In this document: positions 49,625 to 60,986 of the stretch, one piece after another
Layout: each line of letters begins with the position of its first letter
Position numbering within the stretch: the first letter of the stretch is position 1
Assembly: GCA_030835025.1 (NCBI GenBank)
Contig: JAUQWS010000060.1
Span: 1 to 64,000, forward strand
Length of the DNA stretch: 64,000 nt
DNA from: Ignavibacteria bacterium
Lineage (GTDB): Bacteria; Bacteroidota; Ignavibacteria; Tepidaquicellales; OLB5
Reading direction: 5' to 3'
Made by a program: the position numbers and the translations under genes
Notes under the pieces: generated by a model
Seen by the model: the letters and a program-made list of their open reading frames with translations, nothing else
Databases searched by the model: none
Told to the model about the DNA's origin: nothing

Positions 49625-50713
49625 ATGAAATTCATAGATGAATACAGAGATCCTGAAGCAGCCCGGAGATACTCACACCTTATTCACGATATCACCACAA
49701 AGAAATGGAATATAATGGAAGTTTGCGGCGGACAAACACACGCCATTGTAAAATACGGAATTGATGAGCTTTTGCCTGAAGGCATTAACCTGATCCACGG
49801 ACCCGGCTGCCCGGTATGCGTTACGTCACTTGAACTTATCGATAAATCCACAGAAATTGCCTCGCGCCCTGATGTCATCTTCTGTTCATTCGGCGATATG
49901 CTCCGCGTTCCGGGCTCAAGAAAAGATCTCTTGCAGATAAAAGCCGAAGGAGGAGACGTAAGGATGATGTACTCCCCTCTTGATGCTATCAAAATAGCAA
50001 AAGATAATCCTGATAAAGAAGTTGTTTTTTTTGCTGTTGGATTTGAAACCACTGCTCCCGCAAATGCAATGGCGGTTCATCAGGCAAAAGTACAGGGCAT
50101 AAAGAATTTTTCAATACTCGTTTCGCATGTGCTGGTACCGCCTGCAATGGAAGCAATCCTGTCATCAAGACAAAACCTTGTGCAGGGATTCCTTGCAGCG
50201 GGTCATGTTTGCACTGTGATGGGATATAATGAATATTTCCCGCTGGCAGAAAAATACAAAGTTCCGATTGTTGTAACCGGATTTGAGCCGCTGGATATAC
50301 TCCAGGGAATTTATATGTGTGTAAAACAGCTTGAAGAGAACAGTCACGAAGTCGAAAATCAGTACGCCCGCGCCGTGAACCGGGAAGGCAACAAGCCGGC
50401 ACAGGAACTGGTAAACAAAGTATTCAAGATCGGCACTAGGAAATGGCGCGGAATAGGAGAGATTCCCGATAGCGGACTTATTCTGCAGGAGGATTATATA
50501 GAGTATGACGCCTCACTTAAATTTGGTTTGGCAGAACTGACGGTTGATGAACCAAAGGAGTGTATAAGCGGTATTATTCTGCAGGGACTCAAAAAGCCGC
50601 ATGACTGCGATGCATTCGGAACTAAATGCACACCTGAGCATCCGCTCGGCGCAACCATGGTTTCATCCGAAGGCGCATGCGCAGCATATTACAGATACCG
50701 GAGCAGAAAATAA
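49625..50713 (+). CDS. hypD: Hydrogenase formation protein HypD
   Basis: [45 protein letters not shown]. Confidence 0.95.
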   Translation: MKFIDEYRDPEAARRYSHLIHDITTKKWNIMEVCGGQTHAIVKYGIDELLPEGINLIHGPGCPVCVTSLELIDKSTEIASRPDVIFCSFGDMLRVPGSRKDLLQIKAEGGDVRMMYSPLDAIKIAKDNPDKEVVFFAVGFETTAPANAMAVHQAKVQGIKNFSILVSHVLVPPAMEAILSSRQNLVQGFLAAGHVCTVMGYNEYFPLAEKYKVPIVVTGFEPLDILQGIYMCVKQLEENSHEVENQYARAVNREGNKPAQELVNKVFKIGTRKWRGIGEIPDSGLILQEDYIEYDASLKFGLAELTVDEPKECISGIILQGLKKPHDCDAFGTKCTPEHPLGATMVSSEGACAAYYRYRSRK

Positions 50714-50717
50714 TAAT

Positions 50718-50741
50718 GTAGGCGGCTGGCTTGCCCGCCGC
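50718..50741. repeat. Interspersed repeat GTAGGCGGCTGGCTTGCCCGCCGCA in the hypD-hypE junction
   Basis: Shares GGCTGGCTTGCC core with 12472-12496 and 15447-15472. Confidence 0.7.
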
Positions 50742-50751
50742 AATTAATGAA

Positions 50752-51798
50752 ATGAAAGATTTCACGTTGCAATGTCCGATTCCTATCAGCGATTACCCCA
50801 AAGTGCTCCTGGCGCACGGTGGCGGCGGAAAACTTATGCACACTCTCATACAGAAAATGTTCGCCACTGCATTCAGCAATGATATACTTCAGCAGGACCA
50901 TGACTCCGCGCAAATTAATTTACCCGATTCGAAAATTGCATTTACAACGGATTCATATGTTGTACAGCCAATCTTTTTCCCGGGCGGAGATATAGGCTCA
51001 CTCGCTGTAAACGGTACCGTGAACGATCTCGCAATGAGCGGGGCAAAGCCATTGTATCTGAGCCTTGGTCTCATCATCGAAGAAGGCTTTGCAATGGAAG
51101 ACCTCTGGAAAGTCGTGCAGAGCATTGCAGATGCTGCTAAAACGGCGGGAGTAAAAATAGCAACAGGCGATACGAAAGTAGTTGATAAGGGCAAGGGAGA
51201 CGGTATTTTCATAAATACTTCCGGAATTGGTACAATTGAACACAATTTGAATATTTCACCAAAGAATATCAAAACAGGTGATGTGATAATCATTAACGGC
51301 GATATTGGCAGGCACGGAATTGCAATTATGGCTGAGCGTGAGGGACTTGAGTTTGAACATAAGATAGAGAGCGACTGCGCTCCCTTGAATGATATTGTGC
51401 AGAACATAGTTGAAGCTGGAGTTGATATTCACTGCCTCAGAGACCTTACCCGCGGCGGCCTTTCAAGCACGCTTAATGAACTCGCTTCATCATCAGGCTC
51501 TGAAATTACCATAAGTGAAAGTCTTGTATATGTACGCGAAGATGTACAGGGTGCGTGCGAAATTCTCGGATTTGACCCTATGTATGTTGCAAACGAAGGC
51601 AAGTTCATAGCAATTGTACCCAAAGCAGATGCTGATAAATGCCTGAAAATAATGAAAGCGCATAAATACGGCTATGATTCAGTGATAATTGGTGAAGTTA
51701 CCGGCAATACAGAACCGATCGTTAAGCTCAAAAGCAGAATAGGTACAATGCGAATACTGGATATGCTCTCAGGGGAACAACTCCCGAGGATTTGCTGA
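50752..51798 (+). CDS. hypE: Hydrogenase expression/formation protein HypE
   Basis: [55 protein letters not shown]-terminal PRIC; ATG at 50752 preferred, since 50731 starts inside the repeat. Confidence 0.92.
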   Translation: MKDFTLQCPIPISDYPKVLLAHGGGGKLMHTLIQKMFATAFSNDILQQDHDSAQINLPDSKIAFTTDSYVVQPIFFPGGDIGSLAVNGTVNDLAMSGAKPLYLSLGLIIEEGFAMEDLWKVVQSIADAAKTAGVKIATGDTKVVDKGKGDGIFINTSGIGTIEHNLNISPKNIKTGDVIIINGDIGRHGIAIMAEREGLEFEHKIESDCAPLNDIVQNIVEAGVDIHCLRDLTRGGLSSTLNELASSSGSEITISESLVYVREDVQGACEILGFDPMYVANEGKFIAIVPKADADKCLKIMKAHKYGYDSVIIGEVTGNTEPIVKLKSRIGTMRILDMLSGEQLPRIC

Positions 51799-51916
51799 TA
51801 ATTTCACTATCCTTCAAAAAATTTTCATCCATCCAAAAAAGCAGTCATTGATAATTACTATTCAAAATACCTGAACGGAAAATAAAGAATTGAATAATAA
51901 TTAATCTAACATATTA

Positions 51917-53098
51917 ATGGATACCAAGAGATCAGGATTCAACACAAAACTTATACATGCAGGTGATTTCAAAGACCAGTTCAAAAGCGCATCTGTTCCT
52001 ATATACCAAACCTCAACATTTGCATTCGAAAGTGCCGAAGACGGTGCACGCTGTTTCGGAGGCGAGTCCGACGGCTACATTTACTCCCGTATCGGCAATC
52101 CTACAATAAACGCACTCGAGCGCGAGCTCGCCATTCTTGAGGGCGGTTATGGCGGTATCGCGGTTAGTTCTGGTATGGCAGCAGCATGCACCATATACCT
52201 GACTCTCTTGAGTAACGGTGACCACATCGTCAGTACTGATGCTGTTTACGGTCCTTCACGTGGTGTAATGGAAAAGGAATTCGTAAGATTCGGTATAGAA
52301 TCAACATACATAAATACTACTGATTACCGGAACATTGAAAAAGCAATAAGGCCGAATACAAGAATGCTTTATATTGAAACGCCGGCTAATCCTACCATGG
52401 ATATATCTGATCTTGAGGTATGTTCGCAGATCGCACGAAAGAATAATTTGATATTTGTGGTAGATAATACCTTTGCAAGTCCTTACTTACAGAACCCGCT
52501 GGCTTTTGGTGCAGATATTGTGTTCCACTCAATGACAAAATTAATAAACGGACACGCTGATATAGTTGCCGGAATTATCATCACACAAGAAAAGGCGATG
52601 TACACAAGGCTTCGCAGCATGATGATAAACCTTGGCTGCAATATGGATCCACACCAGGCGTATATGGTGCTTCGGGGATTGAAGACGCTGAGTCTTCGTA
52701 CGGATAGAGCGCAATTTAATGCCGAACACGTTGCAATGTTCCTTGAAAAACATCCAAAGGTTGCATGGGTAAAGTATCCCGGATTGAAATCACACCCTCA
52801 GCACTGCCTTGCAAAGAAACAGATGCGCGGAAGCGGCTCGACCATAAGTTTCGGGCTCAAAGGAGGTTACGAAGCTGCTACTAAATTACTTAATAACCTG
52901 AAACTTGCCTTGCTTGCGGTTTCGCTTGGGGGAGTTGAAACACTCATTCAGCACCCGGCTTCAATGACACACTCAAAAGTATCGAAAGAGAACAAACTCA
53001 AATCCGGAATAACAGATGACCTTATCCGTTTGGCAGTCGGAATAGAGGACATAGAAGATATCATATCAGATCTGAATGACGGCCTGATGAAAGTCTGA
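51917..53098 (+). CDS. PLP-dependent trans-sulfuration enzyme (cystathionine gamma-synthase/methionine gamma-lyase family)
   Basis: SVPIYQTSTFAFESAEDGARCFGG, YSRIGNPTINALERELAILEGG, HSMTKLINGHADIVAG. Confidence 0.9.
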   Translation: MDTKRSGFNTKLIHAGDFKDQFKSASVPIYQTSTFAFESAEDGARCFGGESDGYIYSRIGNPTINALERELAILEGGYGGIAVSSGMAAACTIYLTLLSNGDHIVSTDAVYGPSRGVMEKEFVRFGIESTYINTTDYRNIEKAIRPNTRMLYIETPANPTMDISDLEVCSQIARKNNLIFVVDNTFASPYLQNPLAFGADIVFHSMTKLINGHADIVAGIIITQEKAMYTRLRSMMINLGCNMDPHQAYMVLRGLKTLSLRTDRAQFNAEHVAMFLEKHPKVAWVKYPGLKSHPQHCLAKKQMRGSGSTISFGLKGGYEAATKLLNNLKLALLAVSLGGVETLIQHPASMTHSKVSKENKLKSGITDDLIRLAVGIEDIEDIISDLNDGLMKV

Positions 53099-53247
53099 AA
53101 CAATAACCGGCATTTCTACAGCATATAGAAACCACGTGTCAGGATTTGTCACAAGCGATACCGTCAGTAATGCCTTTTCAAGTTATTATTGTAAATGTGA
53201 TCCCGATTAGTAATTTTTTTTATACTACGTAAAGTGAATGATATAAA

Positions 53248-55827
53248 GTGAACTTCCATTTACTATCATTATCAGAAATTTCCGGTTCGCTGAATACTAA
53301 TCCCGGAGGTCTGGATAGTGCCGCAGTGAACAGACTTCTCTTGAAGTACGGTAAGAATTTGCTTACTGAAACAAAAAAGAAGACTGTTTGGGTGATACTT
53401 TTAAATCAGTTCACTGACCTTATGATCCTTATCCTTCTGGCAGCTGCCATTATTTCTTCCTTACTCGGCGATCTCACCGACTCAATTGTAATTTTTGCGA
53501 TAGTACTCATTAATGCTATTGTTGGCTCTGTGCAGGAATTCCGTGCAGAAAAAGCCATGTCTTCACTTAAAAAAATGTCAGCAACCCATGCAAGGGTTTT
53601 GCGTGATGGTATTACTTCCATTATTGCAGCATCAGAGCTCGTTCCGGGAGACGTTATATTGCTTGAAGCGGGCGATGTTATTCCGGCAGATATTCGCTTC
53701 ATTGAAACCCATTCATTAAAAATAAATGAATCATCTATCACAGGTGAGTCCGCCAACGTAGACAAAAGTGCGGTTGAGCTTTCCGAAGGTGATTATGCAT
53801 TAGGCGATAGATTAAACATGGGTTTTAAAGGCACCTTTATTACTAACGGCAGGGCAAAGGCTTATGTTGTTTCAACGGGAATGAATACCGAACTGGGCCG
53901 TATTGCCCGGCTGATACAAATTGAAGATACCGTTACTCCATTGCAGAAACGACTGAACAGCTTTGGCAAAAGAATAACTATCTCCATAATTTCCATTTGT
54001 ATAGGTATTTTTGCAATCGGCCTCCTGAGAGGCGAAAAAGCAATAACTTTGTTCTTAACCGTAATATCCCTTGCCGTTGCCGCAATACCGGAGGCAATGC
54101 CTGCAGTTGTAACAATAGCTCTTGCTCTTGGAGCCAGAAACCTTGCGAAAAACTTTGCTTTGATCAGAAACCTTCCCGCAGTTGAAACACTTGGTTCGGT
54201 AACTTATATATGCACCGATAAAACCGGCACCCTTACTGAAAACAAAATGACTGTGGAAAAAATATTCTATGCTGAAGACCTCACAGGTCAAAACATGTTT
54301 TCAGGCAAAGACCCTCTGTTGACAGCTATGGCTTTGAATAATGATGTTACAATTGAAAATGACGGTACATTAACAGGTGAATCGACAGAAACCGCATTGG
54401 TAAGATTCGCGCTGAATAATGGCTTTGATAAAAATAAACTGGAAGTATCTTATCCTAGAGTTGCTGAATTTCCTTTTGATTCAAAAAGGAAATGTATGAC
54501 AACAATTCATAATATGGATAATGGTATTATAGTTATTACAAAAGGAGCAGTAGAATCTATTGTTTCCAAAGCATCAGTTCCGCGCAAACTGGGTGAATCT
54601 GAAATAATTCTAAATGCCGATAAAGAAGCGGCAAATGGTTACCGCGTTCTTGGATTTGCGGCAAAGATAATTCCAAATCTCCCTGATGAGCTTGATATTG
54701 AAAATATAGAGTCTGATCTGACATTTTTGGGCTTTGCCTGCCTGATTGACCCTCCAAGGGTAGAAGCAAAAGAGGCCGTTGAACAATGCAGGGAGGCAGG
54801 GATCATACCGGTTATGATAACAGGTGACCATAAACTCACCACGAAATCAATTGCCTCAAAGATTGGTATCATAACTTCCGCCAGCGATCTTGTGCTGGAA
54901 GGAACAGAATTTGAGAAATTACCGGATGATGTGTATGATAGCGTTGCAGAAAGCGTTCGTGTTTATGCGCGGGTGAATCCTGAGCAAAAATTAAGGATCA
55001 TTAACGCGCTGCAGGCAAAGCATCATCTTGTTGCAATGACGGGTGACGGAGTTAATGACGCTCCCGCATTGAAATACGCAGATATAGGAATTGCTATGGG
55101 CATCAACGGGACTGAAGTATCCCGTGAAGCTTCCGATATGATTCTGCTTGATGATAATTTTGCAACTATCATTAAGGCAGTGAAACTTGGCAGAACCGTT
55201 TACAGTAACATCCTGAAGTTCATTAATTACATAATGTCGGGTAATACCGGTGAAATAATGGCAATTGTACTTGCACCTTTTTTTGGGCTGCCTATTCCGC
55301 TATTGGCAATACATATACTATGGATAAATCTTGTCTCTGACGGCTTACCGGGACTTGCTCTTGCGTATGAAAAACCTGAATCAAACATTATGAAAATTCC
55401 GCCCCGCAGCCCGAAGGAAAATATTTTTTCACCGGGAACTGCATTCAGGATACTGCGGATAGGTTTCTTATTGGGTTTGGTTACTGTTGGCACACAAGCC
55501 TGGGCTATGAATAATAATATAGCTCATTGGCAAACAATGGCTTTTACTGTTTTGTGTTTCAGCCAAATGGGTCTGGCTATGGCTTTCAGATCAAGATTCT
55601 CGGTGATTACCGCAGGTGTATTTACAAACTGGCGCATGATTGGAGCAATTTCGATGACATTCATACTGCAGTTAATGCTTATATACATCCCGCAGCTAAA
55701 TATTATTTTTAAAACTCAGCCGCTTAGCTTAAGAGAGTTATTGATAACAATTGTTCTTTCAAGTATTGTTTTCTGGGTTGTTGAAGCAGAAAAATTCATT
55801 ATGAACTTAAAACACTTCAATAGATAA
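53248..55827 (+). CDS. P-type cation-transporting ATPase (Ca2+-ATPase-like, P2)
   Basis: CTDKTGTLTENKMTVEK, TGDGVNDAPALKYADIGIAMG, PEAMPAVVTIALALGARNLAK; GTG start. Confidence 0.9.
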   Translation: MNFHLLSLSEISGSLNTNPGGLDSAAVNRLLLKYGKNLLTETKKKTVWVILLNQFTDLMILILLAAAIISSLLGDLTDSIVIFAIVLINAIVGSVQEFRAEKAMSSLKKMSATHARVLRDGITSIIAASELVPGDVILLEAGDVIPADIRFIETHSLKINESSITGESANVDKSAVELSEGDYALGDRLNMGFKGTFITNGRAKAYVVSTGMNTELGRIARLIQIEDTVTPLQKRLNSFGKRITISIISICIGIFAIGLLRGEKAITLFLTVISLAVAAIPEAMPAVVTIALALGARNLAKNFALIRNLPAVETLGSVTYICTDKTGTLTENKMTVEKIFYAEDLTGQNMFSGKDPLLTAMALNNDVTIENDGTLTGESTETALVRFALNNGFDKNKLEVSYPRVAEFPFDSKRKCMTTIHNMDNGIIVITKGAVESIVSKASVPRKLGESEIILNADKEAANGYRVLGFAAKIIPNLPDELDIENIESDLTFLGFACLIDPPRVEAKEAVEQCREAGIIPVMITGDHKLTTKSIASKIGIITSASDLVLEGTEFEKLPDDVYDSVAESVRVYARVNPEQKLRIINALQAKHHLVAMTGDGVNDAPALKYADIGIAMGINGTEVSREASDMILLDDNFATIIKAVKLGRTVYSNILKFINYIMSGNTGEIMAIVLAPFFGLPIPLLAIHILWINLVSDGLPGLALAYEKPESNIMKIPPRSPKENIFSPGTAFRILRIGFLLGLVTVGTQAWAMNNNIAHWQTMAFTVLCFSQMGLAMAFRSRFSVITAGVFTNWRMIGAISMTFILQLMLIYIPQLNIIFKTQPLSLRELLITIVLSSIVFWVVEAEKFIMNLKHFNR

Positions 55828-55867
55828 TAGTTGTTACACGTCAGAGACATAAACTTACACTTAATCC

Positions 55868-56308
55868 TTAATTAAATACGTAGAACAATATCCCCGCAAT
55901 CAATAAACAAAACAGCGGCAATGATGTTATTGCAACTGCTTTGAAATACTGCCTCAAATGCTCAGCAGGATCTTCCGGTTCAATATGATCAGCGTCATAT
56001 CTGTACATGTAATACCCGGATACTGCGTACATTACTGCAGCGATGTTTATTATCACAAAAAAAGTTAATTGAGTTGTGCCTGTAAAGGAGCCGGATATCA
56101 TCATCGGATCAGTGCCCTGAGTGCGTTTTACGAAAAAAATCAGAAATGATGAGAAGAACAGAAGTATTGCCTGAAAAAAGTTAATAATAAAAAGAAGCTT
56201 AATCCATTTGGATACTGGCCATTTTTCATGCTCTGATTTATCCAAAGCACCGGAATTTATGGAATGAGTGTTCATTGTTGTATTTTTTGTACTACAAAAA
56301 TAAATCAA
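55868..56308 (-). CDS. Small multi-TM hypothetical protein
   Basis: Several hydrophobic helices. Confidence 0.6.
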   Translation of the reverse strand: MIYFCSTKNTTMNTHSINSGALDKSEHEKWPVSKWIKLLFIINFFQAILLFFSSFLIFFVKRTQGTDPMMISGSFTGTTQLTFFVIINIAAVMYAVSGYYMYRYDADHIEPEDPAEHLRQYFKAVAITSLPLFCLLIAGILFYVFN

Positions 56309-56360
56309 AAATCATTAGTATGTAATTCGGATATTCCTGAAACCTGAGTTTTGCTTGTTT

Positions 56361-57857
56361 TTAAGGGTTTTTCCCGGTTTTTTCAGTCAGCTCGTCTATT
56401 TTCCTCAGAAGCCACGGCCTGTTTATCAGCGGAGTACATTCGGAAATTTCCCGATTTAGTTTTGGGAGATCGTCTTCATCAAATTTACCTATCTTATTTT
56501 TGATACAAAATATTCTTTTTGAAAATGAGATGTAGTTGTTAAGTGAATCTTTGATCTTATCAAATACAAGCTTATTGCCCGCAATAAAATGCCGGTAACT
56601 ATCAATATGTGACAAAAAAGGCTCTATTTCGTTTGTATCAAAATAGAGTTTGAGTGTAAGGGACCTTACATTATGTTTATATGTCATATCATCGGTTGTG
56701 ATCTTTGAAAGAAATGTAAAAGCCGTCCCGTAATCACATTTGTAATAATGCAGGTTTGCCAGGCAGAAATTAAGAGTATCTTCCCTTGAATCATCTTTCA
56801 GTCTGTGCCCGTCTTCAGAAATGAACTTTTCCACCCATTCCTGCTCGCCGCATTCAAGCCCGGTGGTTACAACATTCATAAAAAACACGTTAGGAATATT
56901 ACCCGCAGCGGTTGTAAACAGATCGTTTTTTATCATCTCACGGTTATTCATGAAACTTTCCCTGATATATTCATCATCGCCTTTTGTTATTCTTACATAA
57001 CAGTAATTAGCCAATGAAATGTATGTATCTCTTCTGATTTCCCTTGGAAGTCTTTCAAAATCTGATTGAATAAAATCCCTCAAGAGGAAATAATACTTCT
57101 CCTGCTGTGTTCTAAGAAGTTTAAAATTGTAGTACAGGCATTTTATGTAAACGTTTTCAAGGAATCTGCTGCCGCTGCTTGAAAGAAACTGGTCTATCTC
57201 ATCTTCAAAATTCAGTTTGTAATCAAAATCAAATTTCTTTTCAATACTTGTCAGTTTAAGATTGCAGTATATCATTTCCAGCAGAGAAATTGCTGTAACT
57301 TGATCTGATACTTCCTGTTCTCTGTTCTTCGGGTTTATGTATATATCTTTATGGATTATCTCGTGTTGTTTCTTTGATCTCTCAATTTCAAGCCTGTTCT
57401 TATAGAAATCTATATCTTCTGTTTGTGTTTGTGAAAGAATAGACTCTGCTTTTTCAACATTCCGTTCAAACAATGAGATCAGCTTCCTTCTGCTGAATTC
57501 ATTCATCAAAAGTATCTTTGATTTAAGTTCTTCTTTCCGGCTTGATTCAGCTGTTATGAAACTCTCTGCGAGCCTCAGCATATCGGATGCTATATTTCTC
57601 ATCAGTTTATCATTATAGGGTTTACCTGGGTAAAGTTTAGTGAAAACATTTTCTTTGCTGAGAGATTTGGAGGCAAATTCAGGATAATGTCTTTTAAGCA
57701 TATCATATAGCTTCACAGGCAGCTTTTCAGTGTTGAAATACGGAGAATTCAGGAATACGCCAAACGTCTTGAACTCCTGAGGCGAAAACGATCTCAATAC
57801 TTCTATGAATTTTGCCGAATGCATAATTCTAAGACTGCCCGTTTTAATTCTGCGCAA
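56361..57857 (-). CDS. Helical-repeat hypothetical protein (paralog of 20392-21840)
   Basis: LRSFSPQEFKTFGVFLNSPYFNTEKLPVKLYDMLKRHYPEF...LYPGKPYNDKLMRNIASDMLRLAESF; SHIDSYRHFIAGNKL. Confidence 0.77.
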   Translation of the reverse strand: MRRIKTGSLRIMHSAKFIEVLRSFSPQEFKTFGVFLNSPYFNTEKLPVKLYDMLKRHYPEFASKSLSKENVFTKLYPGKPYNDKLMRNIASDMLRLAESFITAESSRKEELKSKILLMNEFSRRKLISLFERNVEKAESILSQTQTEDIDFYKNRLEIERSKKQHEIIHKDIYINPKNREQEVSDQVTAISLLEMIYCNLKLTSIEKKFDFDYKLNFEDEIDQFLSSSGSRFLENVYIKCLYYNFKLLRTQQEKYYFLLRDFIQSDFERLPREIRRDTYISLANYCYVRITKGDDEYIRESFMNNREMIKNDLFTTAAGNIPNVFFMNVVTTGLECGEQEWVEKFISEDGHRLKDDSREDTLNFCLANLHYYKCDYGTAFTFLSKITTDDMTYKHNVRSLTLKLYFDTNEIEPFLSHIDSYRHFIAGNKLVFDKIKDSLNNYISFSKRIFCIKNKIGKFDEDDLPKLNREISECTPLINRPWLLRKIDELTEKTGKNP

Positions 57858-58172
57858 AATAGCCTTATATGTTCATAAATGCAATTGTTTCAAAGGTTTA
57901 GTGTTTAATCTGATTTTTGCTGAAATTTCCACAAAATTGGCTTTTTTATTGACTCTCGTCTCACAGACCTCATTCTTTTACAAAAGCATCGCTCACTTTT
58001 GCGGTGCAAAGGAATCCAGTTTTTCTGGAAAATCTTACTGTTTTACACGTTTTTTGGCGAATCTCGAATAGTGAGAGACATTCTCCAGGGTGCAAACAGA
58101 ACATATTTTCTTTCATTTACCCTGCCTTCTGAAACTATCTTTGTAGCGTTATCAAAAACAACGCAAAAGAAA

Positions 58173-58349
58173 ATGAAAACAGAGAATATAAATAACGAAA
58201 GAATTCAATCAGCATTCGGATCCTTTATGTGGGTATTCAATTCGGGCGGGGTAGATTTCCAGTCGCATAACGAAGCGGAGTACCAGGCATTTCTCAAAGC
58301 AAATTATGAAAGTAAAACAAGTACATATCAATATCTAAATTCATTATAA
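58173..58349 (+). CDS. Small hypothetical protein (58 aa)
   Basis: MKTENINNERIQSAFGSFMWVFNSGGVDFQSHNEAEYQAFLKANYESKTSTYQYLNSL; TATCTTTG at 58136-58143 just upstream. Confidence 0.5.
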   Translation: MKTENINNERIQSAFGSFMWVFNSGGVDFQSHNEAEYQAFLKANYESKTSTYQYLNSL

Positions 58350-58373
58350 AAAAACAAGAAAGGAATTACAGAA

Positions 58374-59648
58374 ATGAAAACATTAAACATCTTTTTGGCA
58401 GTATTAATTCTCGTACTTGCTTCGTCAATCCAAACTCAATGGCAGCAAGTGCATGGAGGGTCAAATCAATTCCTCTATAAGGTCGCAAATTTCAATTCAA
58501 ACGTGATAGTAGCCACGGGAGAGTCTGGGCTGATACTCAGATCAAGCAACGGCGGAAACAATTGGCTGCAAATACCTTCGGGTACAAACAGTACTTTAGG
58601 ATATCTTTCAACGAAGGGAAATACCGGATTGGCCGCAGGCAGTTACGGAGAGGACTTAATCAAAACCAATGATCAGGGAATAAGCTGGTACGCAATAGAT
58701 GCTCCATGGTATGGAAGTTATCATGCTGCCAGCATAAATGTATTAAGTGAAAACACATATTATGTTGTAGCGGTAGGTTATTACAATATGAACTACAATT
58801 ATCTGGTTTATAAAAGCACTAATGGCGGGGCAAACTGGACTAACATCAGCAATACGTTTCCCAGTGTATCATCAGTTGACATACATTTCATTAATGAATC
58901 TACGGGATTTATGGTTGCAGGTACTTCAGTTCGCAAAACTACAGATGGCGGGTTAACATGGAACCTTGTTTCAAATGTAAACCATCCGTTATTTGGCGAT
59001 TCTTCAATTGAGTTCATAAACGAAAATACGGGATATCTATGTGCAAACACTTATCCTGCCGGAAACTACACTAACCGTTTCTTAAAGTCAACAAACGGAG
59101 GTCTTAACTGGAGTGTACAGAATTTGCAGAGTACACTGTCGATCTGGAATATGGATTTTCTAGACGCCAACAATGGTATGATAGTAGCTGACAGCGGGAT
59201 CACTTTCAGGACAATAAATGGAGGATTAAACTGGACAATTGAAAATACAAACTATACAAATCCATGGGGTCTGGATGATATAGTTGTTACAAGTGCCAAC
59301 AATGCCATAACTGTTGGTTCATATTCAGTTATCTACAAATTTACCGGTCTAACTGGGATTTCGCAGACTAATAACAACATTCCGTCTGATTTTACCCTTT
59401 CACAAAATTACCCCAACCCGTTCAATCCTTCTACTTCCATCAGCTTCAGCATACCTGCAGGTTCAAAAGTAAAGCTCATTGTGTTCAATGCTGCAGGACA
59501 GCAGGTTGCTGAGCTTGTCAACGAAAACTTAAGTGCAGGCACTTATGAGTACCAGTTCAATGCCGGAAAGCTCACAAGCGGAATCTATTTCTACAGGCTC
59601 ACCACTGATCAGTTTACAGATACAAAGAAAATGATTCTGGTAAAATAA
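58374..59648 (+). CDS. T9SS-exported YCF48/BNR beta-propeller-like protein 1
   Basis: Repeated KSTNGGxNW units; NYPNPFNPSTSISFSIPAGSKVKL...KKMILVK. Confidence 0.87.
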   Translation: MKTLNIFLAVLILVLASSIQTQWQQVHGGSNQFLYKVANFNSNVIVATGESGLILRSSNGGNNWLQIPSGTNSTLGYLSTKGNTGLAAGSYGEDLIKTNDQGISWYAIDAPWYGSYHAASINVLSENTYYVVAVGYYNMNYNYLVYKSTNGGANWTNISNTFPSVSSVDIHFINESTGFMVAGTSVRKTTDGGLTWNLVSNVNHPLFGDSSIEFINENTGYLCANTYPAGNYTNRFLKSTNGGLNWSVQNLQSTLSIWNMDFLDANNGMIVADSGITFRTINGGLNWTIENTNYTNPWGLDDIVVTSANNAITVGSYSVIYKFTGLTGISQTNNNIPSDFTLSQNYPNPFNPSTSISFSIPAGSKVKLIVFNAAGQQVAELVNENLSAGTYEYQFNAGKLTSGIYFYRLTTDQFTDTKKMILVK

Positions 59649-59666
59649 TTCTAAATAATTAATCAG

Positions 59667-59690
59667 GTCCCCGGTAATTAGACCGGGGAC
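59667..59690. repeat. Hairpin GTCCCCGGT-AATTAG-ACCGGGGAC between T9SS genes
   Basis: Perfect 9-bp stem, no T-tract, close to the next start codon. Confidence 0.65.
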
Positions 59691-59705
59691 AAGAAGGAGA
59701 ATGTC

Positions 59706-60929
59706 ATGAAACCAATTTTAACAGCTTTACTATTCTGCATTTCTGTATTTCAGTTTTCTTACTCACAATGGGTTTCAACAGGTACATTTAGCGGACCGGT
59801 CAATACTATACTGACCGTTCCGGCCTCTGATAACAGCGGAGGAGAGATCATTTTTGTTGGACTTGGTAACAATTCAGGAGTTGAAATATCGACAGATGGC
59901 GGTAACACCTGGAGCAGTACAGCAATGGATGGGAAAACAGTTTACTCAATGGCTGCAAATGGAAGCTATATTGTCTGCGGGACCGATGAAGAAGGGGTTT
60001 ATTTTTCACCGAATAACGGAGCATCATGGTATCAATCGGGTCTCTTCGGGTGTTCAGTTCTTTCTTTAGAGCAAAGAGGCTCTCACTTGTACGCCGGAAC
60101 TGCAAATTATGGAGTGTATTGTTCAGATAACAATGGAGCCAATTGGGTCTATATTGGTCTCAACGGAAAGAGCGTTTCATCTTTGGGCACAATTGGTAAT
60201 AATCTATACGCAGGTACTATTAGCAACGGACTCTTCAAGACAGAAAACATCGGAGCAACCTGGACTCAGACTCCCTTAAACAATCTTCATATAGTCTCGA
60301 TTGTCATAAATCCTGTAGACAACGCAATACATGCAGGAACAAACACGGGGATTTGGAGATCATCAGACGGAGGAATGGTGTGGAATCAAGCACTGGCGGA
60401 TTTCACAGTTCTGGCTGCAATGATAAGCGGAGGTACAGTTATTGCCGGGACTGACGGAGGCGTGCAGGTTTCATACGATAACGGAACAACCTGGGCACCA
60501 AGAAATGAGGGATTCACCGGTTTACCCGGAATACGGGCACTGCGTTCAGCAAACGGACAAATTCTGGCAGGCGGAGTAATGTCAAGAGATGGCACGGATA
60601 ATATCGTTTTCAAAAGGCCGCTTAATGAACTTATCGGAATAATTCCCATATCGGGCCAGGTTCCTAAGGGATTCGAACTTTCGCAAAACTATCCGAACCC
60701 GTTTAATCCTTCAACTTCGATAAGGTTCAGTTTACCGAAAAGCTCTAATGTTAAGCTTGCTGTATTTAACTCAGCCGGGCAGGAAGTTGCAAACCTTGTG
60801 AACGAGGAGATGAATGCTGGGACTTATGAATACAAGTTTGATGCCGGTAAGCTCACAAGCGGAATTTATTTCTATAAGCTTGTAACCGATAATTTCACTG
60901 ATACAAAGAAGATGATTTTGGTAAAATAA
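59706..60929 (+). CDS. T9SS-exported BNR beta-propeller-like protein 2
   Basis: DGGNTW/NNGASW units; NYPNPFNPSTSIRFSLPKSSNVKL...KKMILVK. Confidence 0.87.
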   Translation: MKPILTALLFCISVFQFSYSQWVSTGTFSGPVNTILTVPASDNSGGEIIFVGLGNNSGVEISTDGGNTWSSTAMDGKTVYSMAANGSYIVCGTDEEGVYFSPNNGASWYQSGLFGCSVLSLEQRGSHLYAGTANYGVYCSDNNGANWVYIGLNGKSVSSLGTIGNNLYAGTISNGLFKTENIGATWTQTPLNNLHIVSIVINPVDNAIHAGTNTGIWRSSDGGMVWNQALADFTVLAAMISGGTVIAGTDGGVQVSYDNGTTWAPRNEGFTGLPGIRALRSANGQILAGGVMSRDGTDNIVFKRPLNELIGIIPISGQVPKGFELSQNYPNPFNPSTSIRFSLPKSSNVKLAVFNSAGQEVANLVNEEMNAGTYEYKFDAGKLTSGIYFYKLVTDNFTDTKKMILVK

Positions 60930-60986
60930 AATTTTTATCATAAACAAAACTCATCCCGGGTATTCGGGACCGAAAGGAAAATTATC

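Noticed and set aside
50889-51407. 172-aa - strand ORF
   Set aside because: Antisense shadow of hypE.
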